Shown in pieces: positions 22,801 through 31,576 of a DNA stretch of 31,576 bases; the first letter of the stretch is position 1; each line of letters opens with the position of its first letter. The notes under the pieces were generated by a model. The model was not told where the DNA came from and searched no databases. It saw nothing but the letters and a program-made list of their open reading frames with translations. The translations under genes were made by a program, and so were the position numbers. Location of the stretch: positions 18,189 to 49,764 of the forward strand of contig NW_003120435.1 of NCBI RefSeq assembly GCF_000003605.2. Reading direction: 5' to 3'. Source of the DNA: Saccoglossus kowalevskii. Lineage: Eukaryota; Hemichordata; Enteropneusta; Harrimaniidae.

Positions 22801-25800
22801 AACTTTTGTCTTTAATATTAAATAAAATTAAAACTGGCATACAAGAAATTTATTGTAGAGCCCCATCTCCACCCTCACCCCCACAAAAAAAATTTAGTGA
22901 GACTTGACAAGACAGAGCCATGAAGTACTTGCACATTTGGTTCAAAGACCATTGTTTAAGTCTAAGCTATAAAAATAATTTTGACATTAGGAAGTGTAAA
23001 AATCAGTCCTACTTTCATTAGCTGTGCCCACTTCATAAATTAAATAAAAAGCCCAATAAGATATAATTTTAATCAGATTGTCTATGTACCATGTCTCAAC
23101 AAAATGACTATGAACACATCATGACTGAATTTAAAATGGCCGCCAGTCAGCCATATTTGGTTGATTGAAAAAAATCACTTTGTCTTTGTACCAAGTCTGG
23201 GGCTAGAAGGGATACCAACCAATTATTTTTTTATTTGCCCTAACTTTTATGGTTAATAATTCTGTTTTATTAGACACTGAATTTCACTGTGCCTACATAT
23301 ATTGTAGCAATTAAATTTACAGCACTGTAAATACATACATACGTAAAAATGGTTGTGATAATCAGCAGAGTGCTTAATCACAAAGTTCCATTAGCTATTT
23401 TGGCTAATGAATTCAGAAAAAATATTAGCTACATTGAATTTTAATTTGCTAATCTGGTCAATTTACAGGGCTACCAGGAATGCATACTTACATATTCAGA
23501 CGGTATCTTGGCTTCATTTTGGTACTTGTGTGGAATATGCTCTGGAAATGTTTGTTTCTGGTCCTTAAATACACCAAATCTGCTGGTCAAAACTCTACCA
23601 ACAAGGAAAATAAATTCTTCTTTCAGTGCCAGATTATCTTGTATTGTTGGGAGTATTTCCGTAATGGGAACATCTTGCAATTTATGTTGGAATGAAAAAT
23701 CTTCGCTATCTGGCATAATCCTGTTTTTCACAGCCATTAGCTGGAACATATGATAGTCACGATTTTGATGATCAACAGTCATATGTCTCACCTTTTCCCT
23801 CATATCTACATTATCACCAACAATCTGAAAACCTACTGCTGGGCTATCAACTAAATCTTGTAATTTCTGTTGGCTGGATATTTTCTGTTGTCTGATATGT
23901 TGCCCTGGACTTGAACATGTGACACAAGGTATATGTGAGTCCATATTTTCTTCAAATTCTTCTAAAAGAGTAACTGAATGATGGGTTTCTTTCTTGACTT
24001 TGGCTGAAATTTTCATTTTTAATGCGAGCAGAGTGTCTTGTTTTGCAGGAAGATTAGTAGTAAAACTACCAGTACTAGGCTGTGAAACAGTGGTATTGAT
24101 AGATGTTGGTTTTTGTGTGCAATTACTTGAGGCATCAGAACTGCTAACCGAGACTTCTTTTACAAGCATCTCCAGTGCAGCAATGTCACGTACCAATTTA
24201 TTCTTTTTTTCGACATCATCTTCAATACATTCTTTCCAACCCTTAACTTTCTGGTCAAAATCCACTCCAAGTTTCTTTTGAATACTTTTGACAGTTGTTT
24301 CCGATATACAAACATTTAGTTTGTTTAGTCTATGAAAAGCCTGTAACAAAAAATCAAGTTATTTAATTAATTAATATAGTAGACATTATATACAGTCAAA
24401 CCTGTGTTAGTGACCACCTCTGTATAAAGACCACATGTCTAATGTGACCACCTTTCAACAATTTTTTTTGCTGATTTGGCTTTGTTTAGAAATAACATTT
24501 CACATTCCTATTTTCAATTTTCACAAGCAAAATTTACCTCATTTTTATTTTGGTGACTCGTGCAAACATGTCTTTGTTGCAGTCGTACTATCTCATTATG
24601 TTTTTGAAAATATTGTGTCAAATGTACAAGTTGCACATTCATAATAGGAACAAACCAACCTCCATATAAAGAACATTGTCTATAAAGGACGTCTTGATGA
24701 AGTCCCTTGGGCCTGGGTGGTCACTATACACAGGTTTGACTGTATTGTTATGCTCAATTAATTTTGCCATTTACCACTAGCCTACAGTAATTTTGACATA
24801 CATTTACTAGTTCCTTTGAATTTTTTATATTACACCATTTATTTTTATAACTAATTTCACTTACCATTCTCCCTGCATGAGCACGCTGTAGTACAAGGCC
24901 AATAATTGTTTGTAGTGCTGTCATGTCTTTATTTCTTTGCTTCAGCAACACTGCAGCTGCCATACAAACTCCTGGAATACAATCAGATTCAGCTTTGTTC
25001 TTTGACCTGGATGCTTGTTTTAGAAAACTTGTGAATACTGGTGCTCTGTCCTGTAGTTCACCATAAGCCTCACTAAAACTGAACACCTCTAAATCATTCT
25101 TCTCTGTTCTTCTGAAAACACATTTCTCTCTTATAGTACATAAATTCTGGCACTCCTTAGCAACCTTCTTCATGATCCTATCACAGACAACTTCTGAAAA
25201 TCTTTCACTGCTCATCATAATATCAGCTAGTTTCTGTATAGTTGAGGTATCAGTCGTTGACAGCACTCTTTTTAGTTTAGTAAGTTCTTTCTCAGATAGC
25301 ACAGAATCATTGTCTACAGTCTAAAATTAATTTCAGAAAAAATAATTGTTTACATTTATGAACAAAAATATGGACCAAATGTTCAAGTTCAACTATTTTT
25401 TTTCTATGTGTGTTTTAATGAACTGTTTAGGCCATCCAAAATGAATTAGTTGGTTAGCATCCTCATTACCAACTCATTAGAACATGCATACTAAGATAGA
25501 AATAGAATCAATTCTGCATTGTTAGACAGAGCTTAAAAAAAATCAGTGGCATTTTTTGGGGGGCGGACGGGGATGCTAATCAACTAAGTTTTATAGGGAA
25601 TATGGGATAACTGACTGAAGTGTGCAGTGCTTTTCAACAGCATCTACGGTATGTATGTTAGTTATTGGATTGAAATAAAATAATTGTTCAGTGCTTGACA
25701 ATCCGATAATTTGAACAGAATACACAGCATCTGAATACGTGTTTATAATTTATTTTGATAATAAATCTGACGAATCGTTTACATTGTATTTTGAATACAC

Positions 25801-26147
25801 TGACACACTGCTAGCTCAGCTGTCAATGGAAACATCTTACATCCCGGTTTTGCATATTATCACTATAATATTAAGAAAATAATATAGGGTCTACATACCA
25901 ATAACTCGAACTCCTTTGGTGCAGGTACATCATTTACTACATTAAATGCAGCGGCAGAGGTTGAATAGTCGAGATACGGTAACTCGCAGTGCACATCGTC
26001 GTGAATTGGCGCCGAGTTCAAACGACATTCTTCCGAAGGAAATTGAAGTCTTTTTACACTAGAGAATCGCGAATGAATGGGAGAAACGCATCCTCTCTTA
26101 GTGCGATCTCCACCGCTGTAAATCTTCACTGGTGTGCGAACTTGCAT
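19816..26147 (-). CDS. DUF6589-like putative transposase, six exons, frameshifted in the last
   Basis: Exons on -: 26147-25899 (MQVRTPVKIYSGG...), 25320-24865, 24340-23492, 22733-22649, 22281-22094 and 20942-19816. All have GT-AG borders and agreeing phases (0,0,0,1,0), giving about 984 aa. Exon 3 holds VGFQIVGDNVDMREKVRHMT and HQNRDYHMFQ, the start of the conserved region I know as DUF6589. Exons 4-5 give MIEIAKYAHQFVPG, VPFVGGQLTVERLRES and KLADWHALVAFYR. The last exon gives VCWHKLY, RNAVNRRN and, after a one-base shift near 20795-20815, TEAHIISALMHYFSMDSIDG. A C2H2 finger follows, then a Trp/His-rich C terminus. GGQLT lacks an acid where I would expect G-D-Q-L-T, possibly a lost catalytic Asp. 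Exon 1 starts 149 bp from the right TIR. The protein is the only candidate for the DNA-cutting enzyme of the element. Role inferred; gene structure strong. Confidence 0.85.
20524..20589 (-). other. C2H2 zinc finger inside the transposase-like protein
   Basis: CRYCGKLYKVAGYLKRHEKLKH fits C-x2-C-x12-H-x4-H with the usual aromatic and Leu spacing. It lies in the C-terminal third of the DUF6589-like protein, between the TEAHIISALMHYF block and the final conserved segment. It may contribute DNA binding. Confidence 0.8.
21010..21053. repeat. Short tandem repeat GATGTCACAT next to the assembly gap
   Basis: Three to four imperfect copies of GATGTCACAT end about 18 bases before the run of N. They lie in the intron between transposase exons 5 and 6 and may have caused the assembly break. 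Confidence 0.75.
21071..21530. other. Assembly gap (460 N)
   Basis: 460 unresolved bases inside the last transposase intron. Flanking exons are in phase without it, so no coding sequence needs to be missing, but the stated length of the element depends on the gap estimate. Confidence 0.99.
21807..21962. mobile_element. 156-bp MITE with TA target, in a transposase intron
   Basis: Left end CAGTAAAACCTGTCTATACC and right end (reverse complement) CAGTGAAACATGTCTAAACC form imperfect inverted repeats, flanked by TA on both sides. The CAGT.AAACCTGTCTATA ends are typical of pogo/Tc1-mariner-type MITEs. No coding capacity. Confidence 0.75.
22282..22648. other. Transposase intron 4 with poly-C run
   Basis: 367-bp intron containing an uninterrupted run of about 13 C near 22507-22519 and otherwise AT-rich sequence. 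No further feature seen. Confidence 0.5.
22734..23491. other. Transposase intron 3 with dispersed-repeat fragment
   Basis: 758-bp intron. Around 23090-23210 it contains TAAAATGGCCGCCAGTCAGC and nearby words. These resemble, in inverted orientation, the repeat at 10800-10840. No coding sequence. Confidence 0.45.
24393..24742. mobile_element. 350-bp pogo/Tc1-type MITE in transposase intron 2
   Basis: The left end CAGTCAAACCTGTGT, followed by TAGTGACCACC, matches the reverse complement of the right end over about 26 bp with a single indel. TA flanks both sides (24391-24392, 24743-24744). It is a second, larger member of the same type of MITE as the one at 21807. Confidence 0.85.
25321..25898. 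other. Transposase intron 1
   Basis: 578-bp GT-AG intron between exons 1 and 2. Contains a G-run (GGGGGGCGGACGGGG near 25558); otherwise AT-rich with nothing recognised. Confidence 0.5.
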
Positions 26148-26296
26148 TTAGAATTAATTTAAGACGACTTTGACCAATATGCATACAGACGACGGACATA
26201 GATCGTTTACCCAGGCTTCTAAAATTCCACAGTGCAAAGGTCACATTAGCATGTTTAGCCACACCTCTTTGAAATGTCATCAAAATGGAATTCATT

Positions 26297-26401
26297 GCTT
26301 CCAGCCAGACCTCGGTCTGACGACCTCGCTTTCGCGGCTTCGCCGCGAGAGGCGCCCTTTCGTAAAACTCAGTCAGACCAGAGGTCTGGCAAGCGAGACT
26401 A
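26297..26401 (-). repeat. Right terminal inverted repeat (105 bp)
   Basis: Matches the reverse complement of 15498-15602 at every one of 105 positions when compared by eye, including the internal self-complementary arms and the GC-rich central hairpin. Confidence 0.96.
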
Positions 26402-26410
26402 AGAATCATA
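26402..26410 (+). repeat. Right target-site duplication, AGAATCATA
   Basis: Exact copy of 15489-15497, directly abutting the right terminus. The bases beyond differ on both sides, fixing the length at nine. Confidence 0.95.
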
Positions 26411-26779
26411 CTGCTACTCCTCTTCCTCAATATTATGATAATTTATTAATTAATAAATGATATTCTAAAACAATATTTAAATCTAGATTATTTCCAACTG
26501 CTTCATACCAGGCGGTGTACATTAGCCAAACGCCCTTTCTCTCTGGTTATTCTTCTCTCTTGAATTTTCTCTGTCAATGAAAAAAAAAAATGTTTTTAAC
26601 GTCAAGCCAATATGCGTCAACGTCATTTGAGTGGTGTACAGTTTGGATCATTAAAACAACGGATTTCAGCGTTTTCATTCCGGCTTTGTACAATTTGCCC
26701 ATTAAAAGTACAGTTGTGAAATAAACCAGTTTTGTGACTCATCATACTACTTGTAACTGTGGATATTTGACGTTCAGCG

Positions 26780-27200
26780 GTACTTTGTTCGACCGAAATG
26801 AGACACGGGAGGACGCGGTTGTGTATGGTGAGCGGCACGGCGACCTCAGTGCCAACATCTGATCTGGGTACATTTTTGGTACAACCAAAGTTTTGTGACA
26901 GTATGCCTGACAAGTTTTGTCGTTGTCCCGGGGAAGTTTGTCGGTGTAAGATCGAATTCTCGCATCGTTTTTGTGACATGTATATGATATGCCTTGTCCT
27001 AACTCCAGCCGAATGAAGGACTTTGCACGCCGGAGTTCTGTACATTGGTTGGTGTACACTCGGCACAAATCTGCAGCTTTCGAAATTAACTTCATCATCT
27101 TCTCTAATTTATGCAGCCCCAGTAGAGAATTACAATACCATATATCGTCGTCGAATTCTGCGTTGTCCAGTGTTTTTGAAACAGATGGAAATTTCACCAG
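26780..27200 (-). CDS. Exon 3 (provisional 3' border) of an unidentified minus-strand gene
   Basis: After acceptor CAAATTCTAG, a frame in phase 0 reads LVKFPSVSKTLDNAEFDDD, then LLGLHKLEKMMKLISKAADL and CRVYTNQCTELRRAKSF. It joins in phase with the exon at 27754-27558. Possible donors are AAA|GTACCG near 26790 and CAA|GTAGTA near 26745; the true 3' border is unknown. A second overlapping frame is open as well but lacks phase support. No domain recognised. Confidence 0.5.
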
Positions 27201-27410
27201 CTAGAATTTGAACGCTGCTACGGGGACACCGGTTGTTATTGATGGCAAACATTTTTGCCTGTGACTTGTAGTTTCTTACATTTTTTTGTCTTTCAATCCC
27301 TCAATCTCATCTAGTTAGTCACCAGTTAAACTTAAAGATCATGCTTCTTTGTTGGAGGTTCGCAATCTATTTCTAAGTCAGAACACGGAGAACGTTTTTT
27401 GCGTTCCCTT

Positions 27411-27453
27411 AGGTACCGTCCCTCACGGTGTTGAGGGACAGTCGTTTAGGTTT
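27411..27453. repeat. Short hairpin
   Basis: GTCCCTCA-CGGTGT-TGAGGGAC near 27419-27440 is a perfect 8-bp stem with a 6-base loop, within the intron between exons 2 and 3 of the minus-strand gene. Possibly the centre of a decayed MITE. Confidence 0.4.
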
Positions 27454-27557
27454 TTATGGCAAACGACCATCACCTAACGATCAAAGCTCACGACTTGGAT
27501 CCCAACAAATCTAATTATAAATACTGACTAAAATAAATATTAAACAGGAATACTCAC

Positions 27558-27754
27558 ATATTCAGCATAACCCTTCTGTTCTTTAAGGTCTTTTATATTC
27601 CTTTTATTCATTGTTCCCACCATTGACTGTAACACCAATACTTTCTTTTTTATCTGTTGTTGCTCATTAACAGGTAAGTCTGTTTGTTTACTTTGTTCAT
27701 CTATCTTCTCATGCAAATATTTTAACAAAAGAAGCAAAGACGAGGTTGCAGCTG
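27558..27754 (-). CDS. Exon 2 of the unidentified minus-strand gene
   Basis: Acceptor CTTCGTCACAG at 27755 and donor TAT|GTGAGT at 27557. With the upstream ATG exon it gives an Ala/Leu-rich stretch (AAAATSSLLLLLKYLHEKID), then a Lys/Gln-rich, probably coiled-coil segment (NEQQQIKKKVLVLQSMVG) ending KEQKGYAEY. An alternative acceptor at 27775 keeps the same frame but does not match the phase of the ATG exon. Confidence 0.55.
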
Positions 27755-27955
27755 CTGTGACGAAGGTACAATTTCTATATAAAAAAATGTAATAAATTAC
27801 ATGATTTTATTCGTAATAATACTGATACATGTATTTTTAGACTAACTGTTACTTGTGAAACAAAAAAAATGGTAAATGTAAATTATTATTTCCCTTTTTT
27901 GAGATATTTAGTCAAGGCAAAGTTCCACAACAAACTGGTTCAGGACTTTGGAAAC

Positions 27956-28073
27956 CTGCCGGTAGTGCTGTTAAAGTGAACGTCGGACTCCTTTGGTTAT
28001 GGTCACTATGACCTCTACTGTCATGTCTTTCGTTTACAAAACGTTTGTAAATGGGAATATTCCTTGACGCCAT
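27956..28073 (-). CDS. First coding exon of the unidentified minus-strand gene
   Basis: ATG at 28073 opens MASRNIPIYKRFVNERHDSR and runs to ...FTLTALPA followed by GCAG|GTTTCC (donor at 27955, somewhat weak). The exon ends in phase 1, exactly what the acceptor at 27755 requires. The joined protein reads smoothly but matches no family I know. Further 5' UTR exons are possible. Confidence 0.5.
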
Positions 28074-28323
28074 GTTTCAGCTAAAACGACCAACTATGAA
28101 CTGAATATGTCGTCTGCATCAAAATGTAAATTAAACGACTAGACGTCATTCAATATGCACATTTTATATATATTTCAATAAAAATGCAATTTGCTAATGA
28201 AGTTTCTTGTCAATTAAATCCAGTTATTGCGTCTTTAGGGTGTTGCTTCTGTAAATTGATTTTATTTTCCAAACTCCGCGAAAACGAGTGTTAACATTCT
28301 TGCGAGACAAATGCCACCCAAAT

Positions 28324-28337
28324 GTGACAGCTGTCAC
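28324..28337. promoter_or_regulatory. Perfect palindrome GTGACAGCTGTCAC
   Basis: Fourteen-base perfect palindrome containing TGACAGCTGTCA, which is the known paired site for TALE homeodomain factors (TGIF/MEIS) and also contains a CAGCTG E-box. It lies about 250 bp upstream of the ATG of the minus-strand gene. Regulatory use is inferred. Confidence 0.35.
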
Positions 28338-29819
28338 GATAGGTCAGCTTTACAGTATCATAACATTATTTTATTATAACAAGACACTTCGCGATGGGCG
28401 TCTTTGGCAGTCAGTAATATTTACGAAATTTTTGTTCACTATTTTATAAACTGGCTTGGCAATTCCCATCACCAACTAGACAATGTCACATCATTTTGGC
28501 AACTTTCCCAACAAATCCAAAATCATTCAATAATTTTGTTTACATTTGTAATATAATAATTACATTTATAGTTTTGATAATTTTAATGCATACATGTACA
28601 CTCACAAAAATACCCCCAAAATAAGAGAATTTAGTATATAGCCTTGACAAAAAAGCATAATTTTTATTGTCTTAATATTGCTTTTTTTTCTATTTGTGTA
28701 ACTTCATGTGGAAATCCTGATGAGATTTAAAGTTCAGTTCACAACAATATTAGAGGCTGTGAACTTGTCCACGAAAGCTGCAAATTAATAAATGTCAGTG
28801 AATAGAATATTTATTTTGTATTTACATTTGTAATGATGTAACGCTTGGAATATATGACACATAGACAATGGGTATAGAGTCCAATCACATATTCGGTTCT
28901 TTTTATTTCCTAATTCTGTGTGTATATAACAAAGATATACTACAGAAACCTGCATACAGAAGTATAGAAAACACTGTTAAAAATAAATAATATCAGTTGG
29001 CCCTAAAATGATGACATCATGTGTGGGATACAAAATACATTTCTATTAATAACTGAAACATTTCGAGTTAACAGTTAAATACACTCAAACAACCTTAACT
29101 GCACATTATTATTGTCAAAATATACAAAATCAATACAATGTCATATCAGACAGATAAAATACTGAAATAATGCATAAACAAGGTGTTTATATACACTACA
29201 GTATGAAGAAACATTTGCAAAGATTTGTTGTATTATATAATAAATCAAGCAATTTAAACACTATTTTACAGGCTCATGTACTATAAATGTATGACACAAA
29301 GACAATTTCTGTCCTAAATTCACGATTTCTAGCTTCAAAATATCAGAACATATCAGATCTTAACACCTGTTTAGTAATAAAGGAGTAGTGTAAGAATTTT
29401 AGTGAATTGCAAACTTGAGTGCAGATAAATACGACTTTTACAGATAAACAGTGCATAAAATGAAATAAGTGAAAATACTTCTTTAGAATTTGCAGAATGC
29501 CACGAAAATATCACACACAGAATCACTATGACAGGGTATCACTTCATGAGCATTCGACTCAATTTTTTGTAAGCAGTAACGCACAAAATACCGAACAAAG
29601 AAATTTGTGATCACAAATACAGTTCTGCTCAATACACGAAATACAAAAATGTATAAAAAGAAGTTAAAACATCTTCAAAAACACTAACAAAATGGCAAAT
29701 AAACTTAATATACAAAATAATCAAATCTTATCAGATACAAATTCAACAATAATACGCCTGGATGACAATCAGATTACAACGGATAGAATCTTGCAATAAA
29801 GTTGGTAAAATCTTTTGGT
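28338..29819. other. AT-rich noncoding stretch
   Basis: No coding frame, inverted repeat or tandem array recognised. Low-complexity AT-rich sequence from about 28540 to 29800, compatible with a long 3' UTR or intergenic DNA. Confidence 0.45.
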
Positions 29820-29824
29820 AAACA

Positions 29825-30021
29825 AATATGGCGGAAAACAAATGAAGTGCGCATGCGCGGAGACTAATGGTTATAACACAGAATTGCGCCCTCACAATGA
29901 GTTCCACAGTATCTTTTTTCTAACTGGTGTTACTACAGTGACTGTAGTGTTTTTGTTTTGTTGATTGTTGTCAGTTTTGTGTTTTTGGAACTTTGTACAA
30001 AAATCAGCAACGGTTAAATAG
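29825..30021 (+). promoter_or_regulatory. NRF1/YY1-type promoter with possible untranslated exon
   Basis: AATATGGCGG (29826) and TGCGCATGCGC (29848-29858, a consensus NRF1 palindrome) occur together in otherwise AT-rich DNA. AATAG|GTATGT at 30021 could be the donor of a noncoding first exon on +. No coding exon was identified downstream within the window. Confidence 0.3.
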
Positions 30022-31576
30022 GTATGTTATTTCCATTTTGCAGTATATCGTAGATAGTACTTGTATACTTTGTTATCCATCATAAATATCGGATTGTTTG
30101 GAAGCATGAGATTGTAATGTAAATTTCGTTCATTAATGTACGATGACGCTGTCTCCGGGGCCTTCAGAGTCCCATGTTGACTATGTCCCTGCCCGTTTAC
30201 TTACTTGTTGTCAGTGTCTGAGTGGTAAATACAAAATACGTAAAAAGTAAACGTCAGAATATTAAAAATCAGTTGCCCATGCCAAGAGAGCCGCAGAACC
30301 AAAACAATCTGTCAGCCGTTGCCGTCCAAAGCAGCGATAGGATTTTACACATCGAAATTGAGAATCGCAGATGTAGACATATTGCATAGAAATGAACACC
30401 AAATACATCTATCCCAGCCAGCAATCGAATCACCAAACTTTATGAGTGATGTAACTGGTATTTCCATCTATTTGCTTCTATTCCCACTATCTTAAAACGC
30501 TTAAGCGAATGTTATCAACTTCGCAAGTTTGCGTATTTTAGTACAGTGGCGTAAACATTGCTACAATCAAAGACGCGCTGAACAGAAAGTCAATTCTGGG
30601 CTAGTACCATTGTCATATCAACTTCCTGCATTGAAACAGAACATATTCTGTATTCACTATAAAACAACGTTGTTATGTTTCTAGACTTACAACAAACTCG
30701 AAACAAAAGAAATAGTCTGATCCAAACAACCTGCGTCCTTGAAAATGGAGTCTTATCGCCCTTGCGTTTCGGAGCGAAAATACATCGATGCCAAAAACGA
30801 CCGATTTTTGCCAAATCTTCTATGATTTTTTTATATCGTTAAATCAGTCCGGCGGTTAGATAGTAGATTTATTAGAGACGCTCGGGTACCCAAACGTTAC
30901 GGTGTAAATCACTCCAGCGACGAAAAATCGGCGATAATAGCCAAGGGTGTAAGGAACTGAATTTATATATAGGGTATATAACCAATGAAAACACAGACTT
31001 CGCTGTCATGACTTGTTTTTGACTAATTTCGCATGACGACTAGACAATACTCTATGTCTTGTTTCAAATACTGATGTTTAGTATCCTCGTTTGTGAATTT
31101 CAACGTTAAGTGTTTTTATCTGTATTTAAATATTCCTAGATTTGGTTATTTGTCAAACCAACAAATGAATGAGACGCTGTGACGTACTTAGTATGTCTCG
31201 GTCGGCTGCTGCGCTGATAATGCTCAAAACCAACAACTTGTTTCGCCAAGTCTTGGATTTAAATTCAGACAACAGTCTCTCAGATGGGGGGGGGGGTGTT
31301 CAGACCAAGGCTTTGAATATTCCTGGCCTTGTAACTTGTTTTGTACACTACGAACAGATATTACATGTACCAGTTAGTTGGTCCCACTGTTCAGTTTCAA
31401 TGATCAATCAAGATCAGCGATCTCCATTTATACAATTCAAATTTACTCCATTCTTAATAAAGTTGATTTTGTAAGTTTCAAACAGCACTTTCCTCCAGCT
31501 GATTTGAAAAATTAACAGTTCGAACGACCCTTACCAAACATGTAGAGCCTACATAAGACGAAGTTATATGTACTTT
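30022..31576. other. Noncoding, nothing firmly recognised
   Basis: A + frame at 31169-31474 contains a run of ten or more G and no known motif, and a - frame at 30814-30590 likewise. Neither has splice or homology support, so neither is called a gene. Confidence 0.35.

Larger units (their letters stand above)
15498..26401. mobile_element. 10.9-kb TIR transposon with RecQ-like helicase and DUF6589-like transposase (Academ-like)
   Basis: The element begins TAGTCTCGCTTGCC and ends with its exact complement. The 105-bp termini are identical, and extension by one base in either direction breaks both the inverted repeat and the 9-bp direct repeat, so the borders are fixed independently by two criteria. 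Two convergent genes fill it: a helicase on + and a six-exon DUF6589-like protein on -. Their 3' ends face each other across about 1.5 kb. Start codons lie 208 bp (helicase) and 149 bp (transposase) inside the inner TIR edges. From memory, Academ transposons include a lineage carrying a helicase, and DUF6589 is my best name for the transposase-like protein. I cannot confirm that the family's usual target duplication is 9 bp. Lesions in both genes suggest a non-autonomous copy. Confidence 0.93.

Noticed and set aside
23994-24281. 95-codon + frame opposite transposase exon 3
   Set aside because: Shadow of the spliced, in-phase minus-strand exon.
24393-24742. MITE considered as terminal repeats of a separate helicase-bearing element
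   Set aside because: TA-flanked and only 350 bp with no coding sequence; the outer TIRs at 15498 and 26401 account for both genes.
31169-31474. 101-codon + frame
   Set aside because: Includes a poly-G run and no known motif; no support for coding.
1-31576. CRISPR arrays, rRNA, tRNA, prokaryotic operons
   Set aside because: No spaced direct repeats, no RNA gene signatures, and the gene structure is intron-containing eukaryotic.

Overview
The window looks like nuclear DNA of a marine invertebrate. It is AT-rich, its coding sequence is split by GT-AG introns, intergenic distances are long, MITEs are common, and there is a 460-base assembly gap. The protein families present (THAP transposase, SWIM/YqaJ nuclease, P2X7-type zinc domain, DUF7869-like, DUF6589-like and RecQ-like proteins, and a Frizzled cysteine-rich domain) are ones I associate with hemichordate, cnidarian, mollusc and lancelet genomes. 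The species cannot be fixed from the sequence.

The main object is a complete, very sharply bounded DNA transposon of 10,904 bp (15498-26401). Its 105-bp terminal inverted repeats (15498-15602 and 26297-26401) match base for base. A 9-bp direct repeat, AGAATCATA, flanks it at 15489-15497 and 26402-26410. It carries two convergent genes: a RecQ-type superfamily-2 helicase on + (15811-18323, two exons) and a six-exon protein of about 984 aa on - (26147-19816) that I recognise as DUF6589-like with an embedded C2H2 finger, the likely transposase. The pairing resembles the helicase-bearing lineage of Academ transposons as I remember it. The copy has an in-frame stop in the helicase (17102) and a one-base frameshift in the last transposase exon (near 20800), so it is probably not autonomous, although its ends look freshly inserted. 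Two small TA-flanked MITEs sit in transposase introns.

Left third (1-9.3 kb): relics of older elements. At 1685-2813 (+) lies a broken THAP/DDE transposase with its catalytic middle deleted. Convergent to it, at 3419-5850 (-), is a frameshifted SWIM + YqaJ nuclease gene. I read the pair as an ISL2EU/IS4EU-type transposon. Head-to-head with the nuclease gene is an ORF with a P2X7 'ballast'-type cysteine domain (5904). At 7499-9232 (-) are six exon-sized pieces of a DUF7869-like protein that no long ORF reveals.

Middle (9.3-15.5 kb): diverged repeats (10.2-11.3 kb), an apparent host gene for a secreted Frizzled-CRD protein (12869-13390, +), and a small fold-back element (14739-14849).

Right (26.4-31.6 kb): exons of an unidentified minus-strand gene starting with an ATG exon at 28073, with phase-compatible exons at 27754-27558 and from 27200 down. 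A further phase-compatible candidate exon lies on the other side of the transposon (15305-15129), so the element may sit in an intron of that gene. The rest is noncoding sequence with a few promoter-like motifs.
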